Below are positions 24,694 through 34,781 of a DNA stretch of 64,000 nt, one piece after another. The notes beneath the pieces were generated by a model. That model searched no databases, had not been told where the DNA came from, and worked only from the letters and a program-made list of their open reading frames with translations. This stretch comes from Actinomadura spongiicola (lineage in GTDB: Bacteria; Actinomycetota; Actinomycetes; Streptosporangiales; Streptosporangiaceae). The DNA is taken from contig NZ_QVNQ01000005.1 in the NCBI RefSeq assembly GCF_003432485.1, positions 1 to 64,000 of the forward strand, given 5' to 3'. The position numbers were made by a program, and so were the translations under genes. Position 1 is the stretch's first letter; every line of letters starts with the position of its first letter.

Positions 24694-24813
24694 CGGGCCG
24701 GTCGGAGCGGTGGGCGCCCGCCCGTCGACGCCGCCTGCCCGTCGCTCGCACCCGCCGCAACGGCGCCGACGGCGCGGTTCGGGCGGTTCACGCCCATAAG
24801 GGAACATTCTTCT

Positions 24814-26082
24814 GTGACCGATACCGTGCCCGCCCGGACCGAGGGCCTTCCGCATGCCCAGGTGCAGCGTCGCGTCCTGATCGTTCTCGTCGCCGCTCAG
24901 GTTCTCAGCGGCGCCGGACTGGCGGCCGGGGTGTCCGTCGGTGCCCTGCTCGCGCAGGAGATGCTCGGCTCCACCGGGCTTGCGGGTCTGCCCAGTGCCC
25001 TGGGTACCGCCGGGTCCGCGCTGGCGGCCCTCGCCGTCGGGCGCGTCTCCCAGGCCCGTGGTCGCCGCCCCGGCCTTGCCGCCGGGTATCTGACCGGTGC
25101 CGTGGGCAGTGCGGGTGTCATCGCGGCGGCCGTCGCCGGCAACGCCGCCCTGTTGTTCCTCTCGCTGTTCGTCTACGGCGCCGGTGCGGCGACCAACCTG
25201 CAGGCCCGCTACGCGGGCGCCGATCTGGCGTCCCCCGCGCGCCGCGCGAGCGCCGTGTCCACCGTGCTCGTCGCCACCACCCTGGGCGGCGTGGTCGGCC
25301 CGAGCCTCACCGCACCCACCGGCGACCTCGCTCACAGCCTCGGCGTCCCCTACCTGGCCGGGCCGTTCCTTCTCGCCGGCGCCGCCTATGCGATGGCCGC
25401 CTTGATCCTCGTCGTCTGGCTGCGCCCCGACCCGTTGCTGCTGGCCGGCGCCCTGGAAGCCGAGTGCGTCGCCGCGGCGGGCGCGCAGCCGGGCGAGGCC
25501 GCCGGCCGACCGCGCCCGGCGGTAGAAGGACACCGCTCCCGCCTGCTGGTCGGCGCGCTGGTCATGGTGCTCACCCAACTGGTCATGGTCGCGATCATGA
25601 CGATGACGCCCGTCCACATGCGCGACCACGGCCACGGCGCAGGCGCGTCCGGCTTCGTCATCGCCGTCCACATCGGCGCGATGTACCTGCCTTCGCCGCT
25701 GACCGGCCGGCTCGTCGACCGCTATGGCCGCCTCACGCTCGCCGCCGCCTCCGGGTTGACCCTGCTCGCCGCCGGGATCATCGCCGCCACCGCCCCCGGC
25801 GGCTCCGTCGCCTCGCTCGTGGTGGCCCTCGCGTTGCTGGGTGTGGGCTGGAACTTCGGTGTCGTCAGCGGCACCGCGATCGTCACCGACGCCGTCCCGC
25901 TGGCCACTCGCGCCAAGACCCAGGGCATGGTCGATGTCGCCATCGCCGTTGCCGGCGCCACCGGCGGCATGGCCTCGGGCCTCGTCGTCGCCGCTGCCGG
26001 CTACCCGCTCCTGGCCGTCGGCGGCGGCATCCTGGCACTGGCCATCGTGCCGGCGGCCGTCGCCACCGCACGCGACCGATGA
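24814..26082 (+). CDS. MFS transporter
   Basis: 422 residues from a GTG, with twelve membrane segments in two six-helix halves separated by a loop rich in small residues (about 205-240). Motif A occurs as GRVSQARGRRPGLAAGYLTG and, in the second half, GRLVDRYGRLTLAAASG. The protein looks like a drug-type exporter of the actinobacterial YceL/YajR sort. Same strand and 121 bases after the MBL gene, so possibly co-transcribed. No substrate can be inferred. Confidence 0.88.
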   Translation: MTDTVPARTEGLPHAQVQRRVLIVLVAAQVLSGAGLAAGVSVGALLAQEMLGSTGLAGLPSALGTAGSALAALAVGRVSQARGRRPGLAAGYLTGAVGSAGVIAAAVAGNAALLFLSLFVYGAGAATNLQARYAGADLASPARRASAVSTVLVATTLGGVVGPSLTAPTGDLAHSLGVPYLAGPFLLAGAAYAMAALILVVWLRPDPLLLAGALEAECVAAAGAQPGEAAGRPRPAVEGHRSRLLVGALVMVLTQLVMVAIMTMTPVHMRDHGHGAGASGFVIAVHIGAMYLPSPLTGRLVDRYGRLTLAAASGLTLLAAGIIAATAPGGSVASLVVALALLGVGWNFGVVSGTAIVTDAVPLATRAKTQGMVDVAIAVAGATGGMASGLVVAAAGYPLLAVGGGILALAIVPAAVATARDR

Positions 26083-26129
26083 TCAGTCACCGCACGCCCC
26101 GCCGGAGGGCCACCTGGGTCCCGGACGAC

Positions 26130-26560
26130 TGTCGGGGAGGCCAGAACGTGGTCGTCACGTCATCGCGGGCTACGGTCGCGCCGTGCGCGCGAAGCTCACC
26201 AGTGAGATCAGCCGCTTGTCTTTCGAGGATTCGCGCGGGTCGGCGGCGTCGGTGGCCTCGCTGCGCCGGTTGACCGGTTCGACCATCGGCTGCCGAGCCG
26301 GCCAGGACCGCGCGCTCACGTCCAGGCGCCCGGCCACGGCTGAAGGGACTCGGTCTTCACCTCGGCACTGATCGCCTGGGCCGTCGTGGTGGGTCCGGGC
26401 GGTTCGCAGCGTGCGCGGACCAGGTCCCCCGACGCCACGTTGATCAGGTCGGCCGGGTCGTCCTTGGGCTGCGCCGCCTCGCGCATCGCCTCCTCGTCGA
26501 GTCGCCGTACCGGGCCGCCTGGCAGGTCACCTGGAGCCGTGCGATCTTCCGGCGGGTTCT
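26130..26560 (-). pseudogene. tnpA: Tn3-family transposase (TnpA) fragment, N-terminal piece
   Basis: The reverse strand reads REAAQPKDDPADLINVASGD, LVRARCEPPGPTT, and later KDKRLISLVSFARTARP followed by RDDD. Together these recall the N-terminal region of actinobacterial Tn3 TnpA (INVA.eeLv.a..ELPG..TLdam, then EKRL.LIVSfLHtARv.TRDD). Stop codons and indels break it, and no start remains. Together with the fragment at 3640 it shows at least two old Tn3-type scars in the window. Confidence 0.5.
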
Positions 26561-26645
26561 GGTCGATCTACGACCGCGCGGCTCGTGGCGAGGAGGCCGC
26601 GTTATTGATATTCACAACGTTGAGATTGTGGATGGAGGTGGGTCC

Positions 26646-27146
26646 ATGGCCGACGCGGTGGATGCGATCCTGGCGCAGTGGGGCAGGCAGCGGCCCGACC
26701 TGGACGTGTCGCCGATGGGCGTGGTCGGGCGGATCTCGCGGGCGAACCAGTTGCTGCGCCGGGAGTTGAAGGACTTCTTCGCCGGACACGGGCTGGAGAC
26801 GTGGGAGTTCGACGTGCTGGCGACGTTGCGCCGGCACGGCGCCCCGTACGAGCTGACGGCGGGTGAGCTGTTGCGGGCGGCGATGGTCACCTCCGGTGCG
26901 ATCACCAACCGGATCGACCGGATGGAGGCCAAGGGGCTGGTGGAGCGGGTCCGTGACACCGGTGACCGGCGGTCGGTGCGGGTCCGGCTGACGCCGGAGG
27001 GCCTGCGGATCGTGGACGAGCTGGTGGGCCTGCACGCCGCCAACGAGGACCGGTTGTTGGCGGCGCTGGACCCGGCGGACCGGGAACGGCTGGCGGGGGC
27101 GCTGCGGACGCTGCTGGAATCGCTGGGCGACACCTCCCTCGACTGA
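26646..27146 (+). CDS. MarR-family transcriptional regulator
   Basis: 166 residues from the ATG at 26646, six bases after GGAGGT. The winged helix covers about 40-115: FFAGHGLETWEFDVLATLRR, ELLRAAMVTSGAITNRIDRM, GLVERVRDTGDRRSVRVRLT. Closest to the PecS/MarR branch with a leading helix VVGRISRANQLLRRELKDF. Upstream, CACAACGTTG and a following TTGTG (26614-26632) form a dyad likely used for autoregulation. No adjacent target gene remains, since the neighbour on the left is a transposase relic. Confidence 0.9.
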   Translation: MADAVDAILAQWGRQRPDLDVSPMGVVGRISRANQLLRRELKDFFAGHGLETWEFDVLATLRRHGAPYELTAGELLRAAMVTSGAITNRIDRMEAKGLVERVRDTGDRRSVRVRLTPEGLRIVDELVGLHAANEDRLLAALDPADRERLAGALRTLLESLGDTSLD

Positions 27147-27642
27147 CCTGTCCGGGACGCGTTCGCCCGGCGTGAGAAGGCGCCCGCCGGAGGCGACTTC
27201 CTCGCCGACGCTCGTCCACGACTCGGAGGGCGCCGCCGACCCGGTCGGTGAGACCGGGCTCGGGGTCGCCCGTCCGCGCACGGCGTCACCACTCCCGTCC
27301 GGTGACAGCGCCACCACGACCAGTTGTTGATGGGGTGTTGTTCGCGTGTCGGCCCGCGACGCCGGGCGGACGACCCGTTGAAGATGAGCTGGAGCCCGAC
27401 GAGCACGCAGCACGGGACGGACCGTCCGGGACGCCGCGTCCGGGAGCCGCTCGTGCAGGTGGACCCGGGCGAGCGTGACCGCGCCCTCGACGGGGGCCGC
27501 TGATCGCACTGGCGACCGCGCGGTTCGCGAGCGGGTTCGTCGGCGCCTGCGGCGCACGTTCCGCCGCCCCCGGTGGCGGTCACCGTCGTTTCCGCCGCCG
27601 GGGGCGGCGCGTGCTCGGGCTCGGGCGGGTGGGATGCGCGGG
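27147..27642. other. 496-base stretch without a supported gene
   Basis: Frames on both strands are proline- and arginine-rich, with no motif. No tandem repeat, hairpin or RNA gene was seen. It separates two convergent genes (MarR and the UvrA-like gene). Confidence 0.4.
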
Positions 27643-29934
27643 TCAGGGGTGGGTGGTGTAGGCGCGTAGGTGTCGGGCGGTGAGGGTGTCGGCGCTCGAG
27701 ACGAGGTCGGCGGGTGTGCCCGTGAAGACGATCCGTCCGCCGTCGGCTCCGGCGCCGGGGCCCAGGTCGATGATCCAGTCGGCGTGGGCCATGACCGCCT
27801 GGTGGTGCTCGATGACGATGACGGTGTTGCCGTCGTCGACGAGGCGGTCGAGCAGGGCCAGGAGTTGGTCGACGTCGGCGAGGTGCAGTCCGGTGGTGGG
27901 TTCGTCCAGGACGTACACGGCGGCGTCGCCGGCCATGTGGATGGCGAGTTTGAGGCGTTGCCGTTCGCCGCCGGACAGGGTGGTGAGGGGTTGTCCGAGG
28001 CCGAGGTAGCCGAGTCCGACGTCGGCGAGGCGGTCCAGGACGGCGCGGGCCTGCCCGGTGGTGAAGAACTCGCGGGCCTGGTCGACCCGCATGGCCAGGA
28101 CCTCGCTGATGTTCTTGCCGCGCAGGGTGTAGGTGAGGACCTCGTCGGTGTAGCGGCGGCCCTGGCATTTCTCGCAGACGGTGGCGACTCCGGCCATCAT
28201 CGCCAGGTCGGTGTAGATCAGGCCGATGCCTTTGCAGGCGGGGCAGGCGCCGGCGGAGTTGGCGCTGAACAGGGCGGCCTTGACGCCGTTGGCCTTGGCG
28301 AACGCGGCGCGGATCGCGTCCAGCAGCCCGGTGTAGGTGGCGGGGTTGCTGCGGCGGGATCCGCGGATGGGGGCCTGGTCGACCATGACGACGCCGTCGC
28401 GTCCGGGCAGCGACCCGTGGACCAGGGAGCTCTTGCCGGATCCGGCGACGCCGGTGACGACGGTGAGGACGCCGAGGGGGAATTCGACGTCGACGCCCTT
28501 GAGGTTGTGCAGGGACGCGCCTTTGACGGTGAGGTGGCCGGACGGTTCGCGGACCTTGGTGCCGTCGCCGCGCAGGCGGGCGCGGTGGTCCAGGTGCCGT
28601 CCGGTGAGGGTGGCGGAGGCGCGCAGCCCGGCCAGGTCGCCGGTGTAGCAGATCCGCCCGCCGTCCGCGCCGGCGCCGGGGCCGAGGTCGACGATGTGGT
28701 CGGCGATCGCGATCGTCTCGGGTTTGTGCTCGACGACCAGGACGGTGTTGCCCTTGTCGCGCAGTCGCAGGAGCAGGTCGTTCATGCGGGCGATGTCGTG
28801 GGGGTGCAGCCCGACGGTGGGTTCGTCGAACACGTAGGTGACGTCGGTGAGGCTGGAGCCGAGGTGGCGGACCATCTTCACGCGTTGCGCCTCGCCGCCG
28901 GACAGGGTGGTGGACTCGCGGTCCAGGCTGAGGTAGCCGAGGCCGATCTCGACCAGGGAGTCCAGGGTGTCGCGCAGGGCGGCGACCACGGGCGCGACGG
29001 AGGCGTCGTCGATGCCGCGCACGAACTCGGCCAGGTCGCTGATCTGCATGGCGGCGCAGTCGGCGATGTTGCGGCCGTCGATGCGGCTGGACAGCGCGGC
29101 GGGGGCCAGGCGGGCGCCGCCGCAGGCGCCGCAGGCGCTGAAGGTGACGGCGCGGTCGACGAACGCGCGGATGTGGGGTTGCAGCGTCTCGGTGTCCCGG
29201 TCGAGGTAGAGGCGTTTGACCTTGACCAGGACGCCCTCGTAGTTGATGTTGAACCCACCGCTTTTGATCTTGGTGGCGGGTTTGTGGAGCAGGTCGTCCC
29301 ACTGGGCGGGGGTGTAGTCGCGCAGCGGCAGGTCGGGGTCGAACAGCCCGGACCCGGCGATGATCTTCCAGTACCAGGTGTCGACGCCGAAGTTCGGGAC
29401 GGTGATGGCGCCCTCGTTCAGCGACCGGTCCCGGTCGACGATCTGGTCGATGTCGATGCGGGAGGCGCGGCCGAGGCCCTCGCACGCGGGGCACATGCCC
29501 TCGGCGTTGTTGAAGCTGAACGCGGTGGAGGTGCCCACGTGCGGTTCGCCGAGGCGGCTGAAGACGATCCGTAGCATGGCGTGGGCGTCGGTGGCGGTGC
29601 CGACCGTGGAGCGGGAGTTGGCGCCCATCGGCTCCTGGTCGACGACGATGGCGGCGCTGAGGTTGCGCAGCGCGTCGACGTCGGGACGGCCGATGCTCGG
29701 CATGAACCCCTGGACGAACGCGGTGTAGGTCTCGTTGATCAGGCGCCGTGACTCGGCCGCGATCGTGCCGAAGACCAGCGAGGACTTGCCCGAGCCGGAC
29801 ACGCCGGTGAAGACGGTCAGGCGGCGTTTGGGGACGTCGACGTCGATGTCGGCGAGGTTGTTCTCCCGGGCGCCGCGGACCTCGATGACGTCGTGGGCGT
29901 CGGCGGCCGTGCCCGCGGCGGACGGCAGTGGCAT
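27643..29934 (-). CDS. UvrA-like ABC-ATPase (UvrA2/DrrC type)
   Basis: 763 residues from the ATG at 29934, after AGGAGC. Two ABC ATPase halves: [13 protein letters not shown] near 44-56 with [19 protein letters not shown], and [13 protein letters not shown] with [19 protein letters not shown]. Each half carries zinc-binding CxxC pairs (CPACEGLG and CPACKGIG). At 763 residues it is nearly 200 shorter than UvrA and lacks the insertion/UvrB-binding domain, matching the UvrA2/DrrC class linked to drug resistance rather than canonical excision repair. An operator-like dyad lies just upstream. Confidence 0.92.
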   Translation of the reverse strand: MPLPSAAGTAADAHDVIEVRGARENNLADIDVDVPKRRLTVFTGVSGSGKSSLVFGTIAAESRRLINETYTAFVQGFMPSIGRPDVDALRNLSAAIVVDQEPMGANSRSTVGTATDAHAMLRIVFSRLGEPHVGTSTAFSFNNAEGMCPACEGLGRASRIDIDQIVDRDRSLNEGAITVPNFGVDTWYWKIIAGSGLFDPDLPLRDYTPAQWDDLLHKPATKIKSGGFNINYEGVLVKVKRLYLDRDTETLQPHIRAFVDRAVTFSACGACGGARLAPAALSSRIDGRNIADCAAMQISDLAEFVRGIDDASVAPVVAALRDTLDSLVEIGLGYLSLDRESTTLSGGEAQRVKMVRHLGSSLTDVTYVFDEPTVGLHPHDIARMNDLLLRLRDKGNTVLVVEHKPETIAIADHIVDLGPGAGADGGRICYTGDLAGLRASATLTGRHLDHRARLRGDGTKVREPSGHLTVKGASLHNLKGVDVEFPLGVLTVVTGVAGSGKSSLVHGSLPGRDGVVMVDQAPIRGSRRSNPATYTGLLDAIRAAFAKANGVKAALFSANSAGACPACKGIGLIYTDLAMMAGVATVCEKCQGRRYTDEVLTYTLRGKNISEVLAMRVDQAREFFTTGQARAVLDRLADVGLGYLGLGQPLTTLSGGERQRLKLAIHMAGDAAVYVLDEPTTGLHLADVDQLLALLDRLVDDGNTVIVIEHHQAVMAHADWIIDLGPGAGADGGRIVFTGTPADLVSSADTLTARHLRAYTTHP

Positions 29935-29959
29935 GCTGGCTCCTCGCTTAACACTATAC

Positions 29960-29986
29960 GGCATAAACAGTTACATACTTTATGGC
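29960..29986. promoter_or_regulatory. operator-like dyad upstream of UvrA-like gene
   Basis: GGCATAAA (29960-29967) and TTTATGGC (29979-29986) form an imperfect dyad (7 of 8) in an AT-rich island, 26-52 bases before the UvrA-like start. The words GTTACAT and TTTATGGC recur at 51489-51502. The pattern looks like a TetR-type operator, but no TetR gene adjoins it. Confidence 0.45.
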
Positions 29987-30096
29987 ATGGAAAGAGGTGC
30001 CGTGGCCTTCTCGCCGGGCGCGGACCGCAGGTGTGATGTGCGTCTCGTGACGCGCCCGCGATGTCACATCACGGCCTCTGGGAGGCTCATACAGGT

Positions 30097-30726
30097 ATGG
30101 GAGCATTCGTGATCCGGCCGCGTGACAGGGCGTACGACACCATCCTGCGTGGCGCGCACGACGCCTTCTGCCGGGACCTGGACCGGCTCGCGGCGGCCGC
30201 GGCGGCCGGCAAGGGCCGGGCGGCGCACGTCCGCGAGGGCTGGGAGAACTTCAAGGACCTGTTCGGGCTGCATCAGGAGCTGACCGGGCGGGTGCTGGGG
30301 CCGCGGGTGGAGCGGGCGGTCGGGGACCGCCGCGCCGAGCGGGGCGTGCTGGCGGTGCTGCGCGCCGACAACGACCGGATCGGGCCGCTGATCGGCCGGG
30401 TCGACACGGCCCTGGAGGACGGCCGGGATCTGCCGTCGGCGGTGCGGGAGCTGCGCGCGGCCCTGGAGGCGCATCTGCGGCATGAGGCGACGGGCGTGCT
30501 GCCGTTGGCGGAGTCGGTGCTGGCGGCCGAGGAGTGGGAGGCGTTCGCCGTGGAGGCGGGACGGCGTTGCGAGGCCCGGACGCCGACGTTCGTCCCGTGG
30601 GTGGTGGACGGGATCCCGCCGATCGAGCGGAGCCGGTTCCTGGCGGCGCTGCCGGCGCCGCTGCGGGACCTGAACCGGGTGACGTGGGAGCCCCGCTACC
30701 GCAAGCGGCGCCTGTGGAGCGGATGA
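30097..30726 (+). CDS. hemerythrin HHE-domain protein
   Basis: 209 residues from ATG 30097. A four-helix HHE pattern is visible: LRGAHDAFCRDLDRLAAAAA, ENFKDLFGLHQELTGRVLGP, VLRADNDRIGPLIGRVDTAL and AALEAHLRHEATGVLPLAES. The histidines and carboxylates that would hold a di-iron centre are in place, although the second motif has HQE rather than HHE and the third has N in place of H (RADND), so iron binding may be partial. Such proteins bind O2 or sense oxygen or NO. Divergent from the UvrA-like gene. Confidence 0.75.
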   Translation: MGAFVIRPRDRAYDTILRGAHDAFCRDLDRLAAAAAAGKGRAAHVREGWENFKDLFGLHQELTGRVLGPRVERAVGDRRAERGVLAVLRADNDRIGPLIGRVDTALEDGRDLPSAVRELRAALEAHLRHEATGVLPLAESVLAAEEWEAFAVEAGRRCEARTPTFVPWVVDGIPPIERSRFLAALPAPLRDLNRVTWEPRYRKRRLWSG

Positions 30727-30752
30727 CGGCGCCGCGCCGTCGGAACCCGGGG

Positions 30753-32654
30753 TCAGAACCGGAGGGTGAGCAGGGCCAGGACGGTGACCCCGACGGTGAG
30801 CCAGGCGGCGTAGTCGCCGATGTGGCCCGAGTGCAGGGCGTGCAGGCGCCCGATGCCCCACCCCGCCGCCGACCGCACCGCCGACACGACACCGGCCATC
30901 GGACGACCGGCGCGACGGCCGGTGCCACGACGGGTGCGATGGCCGGTTTGACCGTGGGTGCGGTGTCGGTTGCGGTGGTGCGCCGCGGCGACGGCGGCGG
31001 CGAGCAGCAGCGTGACGGCGGATCCGCCGAGACCGGGCACGGTCCACGGGTCGGCGGGCGGCGGACTCGGGTGGGTGAGGTGACCGTCCAGGAGGAGCCC
31101 GGCGTAGGCGGCGCGGTCGGCGAACACCTCGGCGGCGCGGGCGACGGGCCCGCCGGGGAGCAGTCCGGCGAGTAGTCCGGCGGCCAGCAGCACGATGCCG
31201 GGGGTGAGCATCGTCCACGGGACGGAGCCGAGCGTGACGCGTGTTTCGGGGTCCTCGTGACCGGCCTCGGGCGGGTCCCCGCGGGACGCGCCACGGTCGT
31301 AATCTGAACCGTGGTCTGGACCGTGGGTGGGGGCGGGGGTGGTACGGGCGCCTTGCCACACCACGAGCCAGACGCGTAGGACGGCCCCGGCGGTGAGCGC
31401 GGACGCGGCGACCGACAGCGGCGTGTACCACCACCAGCCGACGTCGAGGACGGCGTGTTCGGTGACCGAGTGTCCGGCGAACAGTCCCGAGGGCGGTAGC
31501 CCGGCCAGGCACAGCGCGCCGACCAGGAACGTGATGCCGGTGACGGGCATGCCGCGGCCACGTCCGCGCAGTTCCCGAACGTCCACCGTCTCGTGCCGGT
31601 TGAGCAGTGCCCCGGCGCCCAGAAATAGCGCGCCCTTCACACCGGCGTGCCCGGCCAGGGAGTAGGCGGTTCCGGCGAGCGCGTCGGGGGTCGCGGCGGC
31701 GACACCGACCAGCAGCAGCCCGACATGGCTGATGGTGGAGTAGGCCAGCAGCCGCTTGACGTGGTTCTGCAGGACGCACATGACGGCGCCGAGCAGCGCG
31801 GCGGCGGCGCCCAGGACGGCGACGGCCCGCAGCGGCACCAGCCCGTCGAACACGGCCCAGTACGTCCGCGCGACCCCGTACACGCCGAGTTCGACCATGA
31901 CGCCGGAGAACAGGACGCACACCGGGGTGGGCGCGACGGCGTGGGCGTCGGCGAGCCAGAAGTGGAACGGGACGGCGGCGGCCTTGACCAGGTATCCGGT
32001 GCAGATGAGCACGAACGCGGCGGTGACCAGCGCGTCTCCGCCCCCGGTCGCGGTGCCGGTCGTGGTGAGGTGGCGTCCGGCCGTGGCCAGGCCGAGTTCG
32101 CCGGTGTGGCCGTAGACCAGGGCGATGCCGGTGAGGGTGAGGTAGGCGCCGATGGACTGGACGATGCCGAAGTTGAGGGCGCCGTGGACGGTGGAGGGCT
32201 CCTCGGACCGGTAGCCGGTCAGCGCGAACGCCACAACGCTCATCAGCTCGAAGAACACGAACGCGTCGAACAGGTCGCCGGTGTAGATGAACGCGCACAT
32301 CGACGCCAGGAACAGCAGCACCAGCGCGTGGAAGATCGCCTGGATGTCGGTGAAGTACCGCCAGGAGAACGCGAGCGCGGCCAGGGTGAGGACGGCGGTG
32401 ACGCAGGCGAGCGCGGCGGCGAGGGGGTCGGCGGCCAGGGGGACGCCGACGCCGGTGCCCGGTCCCCAGCCGCCGAGCCACACCACCTGCGGGGTGGTGG
32501 GGGAGCGGGCGAGGGTAAGCGCGGTCAGGGCGGTGACGGTGGCGGCGGTGAGCAGCGCGGTGATGTCGACGGCCAGGCGCGGCAGCCACCGCCCGGCCGC
32601 GGCCAGCAGCACGGCGACCAGGACGGGAAGCGCGACGGTGAGTTGCAGGATCAC
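30753..32654 (-). CDS. mnhD: Na+/H+ antiporter subunit D (NuoM/MrpD-like)
   Basis: 633 residues from a GTG that overlaps the MnhC stop (GTGA). Proton-antiporter core: the key glutamate in [20 protein letters not shown], the lysine in [20 protein letters not shown], and [20 protein letters not shown]. It has about 14 membrane helices, then a hydrophilic loop near 430-460 and extra C-terminal helices. It is longer than the usual 500 residues. The only large antiporter subunit in this operon and the last of seven genes. Confidence 0.9.
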   Translation of the reverse strand: MILQLTVALPVLVAVLLAAAGRWLPRLAVDITALLTAATVTALTALTLARSPTTPQVVWLGGWGPGTGVGVPLAADPLAAALACVTAVLTLAALAFSWRYFTDIQAIFHALVLLFLASMCAFIYTGDLFDAFVFFELMSVVAFALTGYRSEEPSTVHGALNFGIVQSIGAYLTLTGIALVYGHTGELGLATAGRHLTTTGTATGGGDALVTAAFVLICTGYLVKAAAVPFHFWLADAHAVAPTPVCVLFSGVMVELGVYGVARTYWAVFDGLVPLRAVAVLGAAAALLGAVMCVLQNHVKRLLAYSTISHVGLLLVGVAAATPDALAGTAYSLAGHAGVKGALFLGAGALLNRHETVDVRELRGRGRGMPVTGITFLVGALCLAGLPPSGLFAGHSVTEHAVLDVGWWWYTPLSVAASALTAGAVLRVWLVVWQGARTTPAPTHGPDHGSDYDRGASRGDPPEAGHEDPETRVTLGSVPWTMLTPGIVLLAAGLLAGLLPGGPVARAAEVFADRAAYAGLLLDGHLTHPSPPPADPWTVPGLGGSAVTLLLAAAVAAAHHRNRHRTHGQTGHRTRRGTGRRAGRPMAGVVSAVRSAAGWGIGRLHALHSGHIGDYAAWLTVGVTVLALLTLRF

Positions 32655-33004
32655 GGTTCGAGGGACCGCAGGGCGTCCGGGTCCAGGGTGCCGCGCCGCT
32701 TGGCGACCTGGACGGCCAGGGCGAGCAGCAGCGCGGTGACGGTGGCGCCGACGACGATGTCGGTGAGGGCCATGGCCTGCACGACGGGGTCGGTGACGGG
32801 CCCGCCCGCCGGTGGCGGCGGCCGGTCGGAGAACACCGGCGCGGTGGCGCCGGACCGGTAGCCGATGGCCAGCAGCAGAACGTAGGTGCCGGACTGGGTG
32901 ACCGACAGGCACACCACGGCGTGGATGAGGTCGCGGCTGGTGACGATGCCGTAGACGCCCACGAGCATGATCCACCCGGCGGTCAGGTAGGGCAGCACGC
33001 TCAC
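32651..33004 (-). CDS. mnhC: Na+/H+ antiporter subunit C (NuoK-like)
   Basis: 117 residues from the GTG at 33004, which overlaps the preceding stop. Three membrane helices of the NuoK/MrpC type: [40 protein letters not shown], and [20 protein letters not shown], with the conserved TDIVVG. A proline-rich loop of about 15 residues separates helices 2 and 3. Membrane subunit of the antiporter complex. Confidence 0.92.
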   Translation of the reverse strand: MSVLPYLTAGWIMLVGVYGIVTSRDLIHAVVCLSVTQSGTYVLLLAIGYRSGATAPVFSDRPPPPAGGPVTDPVVQAMALTDIVVGATVTALLLALAVQVAKRRGTLDPDALRSLEP

Positions 33005-33735
33005 GGCGCCTCCCCGGTCCGTCCGGTCCGCCCGCCGGGTGGGGCGGGTGGGCGGACGAGCAGGGCCTGTTCGAAGAACCTGCCGAGCAGCAGGGTCAGG
33101 GCGCAGCCGACCTCGACGCCGACGGCGCCGTTGAGGGCGGGGACCCGTCCCGTGGCGGCCCACCCGGTGGCGGCCAGGGCCAGCACGACGAACGCGGCGG
33201 CGGCGACGGCCTCGGCGGCCTCGAACACCGGGAGGGGCCGCAGCCGCCGCAGCGCCGGATAGTCCCCGGCCAGATACAGCAGGTGGACGGCGGTGCCGAG
33301 GATCACTCCGCCCTGGAAGCCGCCGCCGGGGGACTGGTGCCCGTGCGCGACGACGTAGACGCCGACGGTCAGGGTGAGGGGGAGCAGCAGGTGCCCGACG
33401 AGGCGGAGCGCGTCGGGCACGTCGGCGGGGCCGTGCCGGTGGGAGCCGTCGGTGTCCTCGTCCTCGCGGCGCAGGACGCGCAGGAGCACGACGGCGGCGA
33501 CCGCGGCCGCCAGCAGGATGATCTCCTCGCCGAGGGTGTCGAAGGCGCGCTGGTCGAAGGTGACCGACGCGACGGCGTTGGGGGTGCCGTGCGCGACGGC
33601 CTGGCGGACGGCGCGGTCGGCGTAGGGGTGCCAGGCCCCGCCGAACCCGGGCAGGTCGAGGGTCCCCGCGGTGTACAGGGCGGCGGTGCCGGCGGCGCCG
33701 AACGCGAACAGCGCGACGCGGGCGCGGGGCGTCAC
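33001..33735 (-). CDS. mnhB: MbhE-MnhB fused antiporter subunit
   Basis: 244 residues. The N-terminal half contains [20 protein letters not shown] followed by [16 protein letters not shown], the signature of MbhE or the end of MrpA. The C-terminal half has [20 protein letters not shown] then [20 protein letters not shown], the MnhB core. So two subunits that are separate in Mbh complexes are joined here. A charged linker ([12 protein letters not shown]) divides them. Overlaps both neighbours by four bases. Confidence 0.85.
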   Translation of the reverse strand: MTPRARVALFAFGAAGTAALYTAGTLDLPGFGGAWHPYADRAVRQAVAHGTPNAVASVTFDQRAFDTLGEEIILLAAAVAAVVLLRVLRREDEDTDGSHRHGPADVPDALRLVGHLLLPLTLTVGVYVVAHGHQSPGGGFQGGVILGTAVHLLYLAGDYPALRRLRPLPVFEAAEAVAAAAFVVLALAATGWAATGRVPALNGAVGVEVGCALTLLLGRFFEQALLVRPPAPPGGRTGRTGEAP

Positions 33736-34175
33736 CGCCCGGCTCCCCGCCCGTCGGCCTGCCCACCGCCGCGCGTGTCGTTCCGCGTGTCGGCCCGCGT
33801 GTCGTTCCGCGTGTCGGCACCGTCCGGTCGCCCGTCGTCGTGTCGGCCGTTCCCGGTGGCGGTGTCGCGGTAGCGGCGGGTGGCGTGCAGGGCCAGGACG
33901 ACGATGAGCGGCAGCAGGACCGTTCCGACGCCGATCTGGGACATGGCGACGTCGGGGGCCTGGAGGATGAGGAAGAGCAGTCCGAGGACCATCCCGTACC
34001 CCGACAGGACGATCGCCTGCCGGACGGTGCGGCGGGTGAGCACGACCGCGGTCGCCATCAGCGCGGCCAGGGCGAGCGCGGCGGCGATGAACGTGTCGGC
34101 GAGCGGCCCCGACAGCGCGTCCAGGCCGAGGGGGTCCGGTGGCGGGGCGTGTCCGGTGGGCCGGTTCGGGCTCAC
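33732..34175 (-). CDS. DUF4040 antiporter subunit (MbhD / MrpA C-terminal domain)
   Basis: 147 residues. Three membrane helices with the conserved YGMVLGLLFLILQAPDVAMSQI signature segment, split here as YGMVLGLLFLILQAPDV and AMSQIGVGTVLLPLIVVLAL, which marks MbhD and the C-terminal part of MrpA. The last 45 residues are hydrophilic and carry a repeat of DTRND (DTRNDTRADTRNDTR), encoded by a duplicated DNA unit near 33775-33825. Overlaps mnhG and mnhB by four bases each. Confidence 0.85.
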   Translation of the reverse strand: MSPNRPTGHAPPPDPLGLDALSGPLADTFIAAALALAALMATAVVLTRRTVRQAIVLSGYGMVLGLLFLILQAPDVAMSQIGVGTVLLPLIVVLALHATRRYRDTATGNGRHDDGRPDGADTRNDTRADTRNDTRGGGQADGRGAGR

Positions 34176-34474
34176 GTCGTCTCCTCGGGCCGGTCCGCGG
34201 CGCGCCGGGCGGCCAGTCCGGCGGTGACGACGGTGGCGGGCCCGGTCGCGGCGAGCAGCACGGCGATGGCGGCGAGTTTGGCGACGTCGTGCCAGGACGC
34301 CCAGGGCCGCAGCGCCACTCCGGCGATGAGCAGCGGCGCGGCCAGGGCGGTGACGGGCGCGATGGTGTGCAGCCGGGCGGCGGCGCCGCGGGTGCCGAGC
34401 AGCCGCAGGCCGGCCGCGACGGCGACGGCTGCGCCGGCCCAGCTGAGCACGTCGGCGACCAGGTCCAGGCTCAT
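34172..34474 (-). CDS. mnhG: Na+/H+ antiporter subunit G
   Basis: 100 residues with three membrane helices and the MnhG motif LRLLGTRGAAARLHTIAPVT, in which the RLH segment is conserved. Members are small structural subunits of the Mrp/Mbh antiporter module. Its stop overlaps the next start. There is a 40-base gap from mnhF, the only gap over ten bases in the operon. Confidence 0.9.
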   Translation of the reverse strand: MSLDLVADVLSWAGAAVAVAAGLRLLGTRGAAARLHTIAPVTALAAPLLIAGVALRPWASWHDVAKLAAIAVLLAATGPATVVTAGLAARRAADRPEETT

Positions 34475-34514
34475 CGGTGTCCCCTCCGGCTCACGTTCGG
34501 GTTCCTCTGGGCGT

Positions 34515-34781
34515 TCACAGTGTTCGGCTGAGGAACCGCGCGAACACCAGTGATCCGGCGAACGACAGCAGCGCGAGCACCAGCGCGACGTCGAGGTAGG
34601 CGGGGCGACCGTAGGCGGCGGCGAGCGGGACCGTCACCAGGGTGACCAGGGGGCCGGTGACGATCAGCCCGGCCAGGCGCCCGGTGGGACCGCCGTGCAG
34701 GGTCGACAGCAGCGCCGGGAGCAGCGCGCCCGCCATGACGGCCAGGGCGGGTCCCGCGGTGTTCAGCACATCGGTGTTCAC
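34515..34781 (-). CDS. mnhF: Na+/H+ antiporter subunit F
   Basis: 88 residues from the GTG at 34781 overlapping the mnhE stop. Three membrane helices: TAGPALAVMAGALLPALLST, GLIVTGPLVTLVTVPLAAAY, and ALVLALLSFAGSLVFARFLS. YLDVALVLALLSF is the conserved MnhF end. The usual DR(V) motif of the first loop (MrpF) is replaced by LLSTLHGGPTGR, so sequence is diverged but position and length fit. Confidence 0.82.
   Translation of the reverse strand: MNTDVLNTAGPALAVMAGALLPALLSTLHGGPTGRLAGLIVTGPLVTLVTVPLAAAYGRPAYLDVALVLALLSFAGSLVFARFLSRTL

Noticed and set aside
26612..29494. Reverse frame of about 960 codons overlapping the UvrA-like gene
   Set aside because: Out-of-frame shadow; the UvrA-like frame has Walker, signature and zinc motifs, this one has none.
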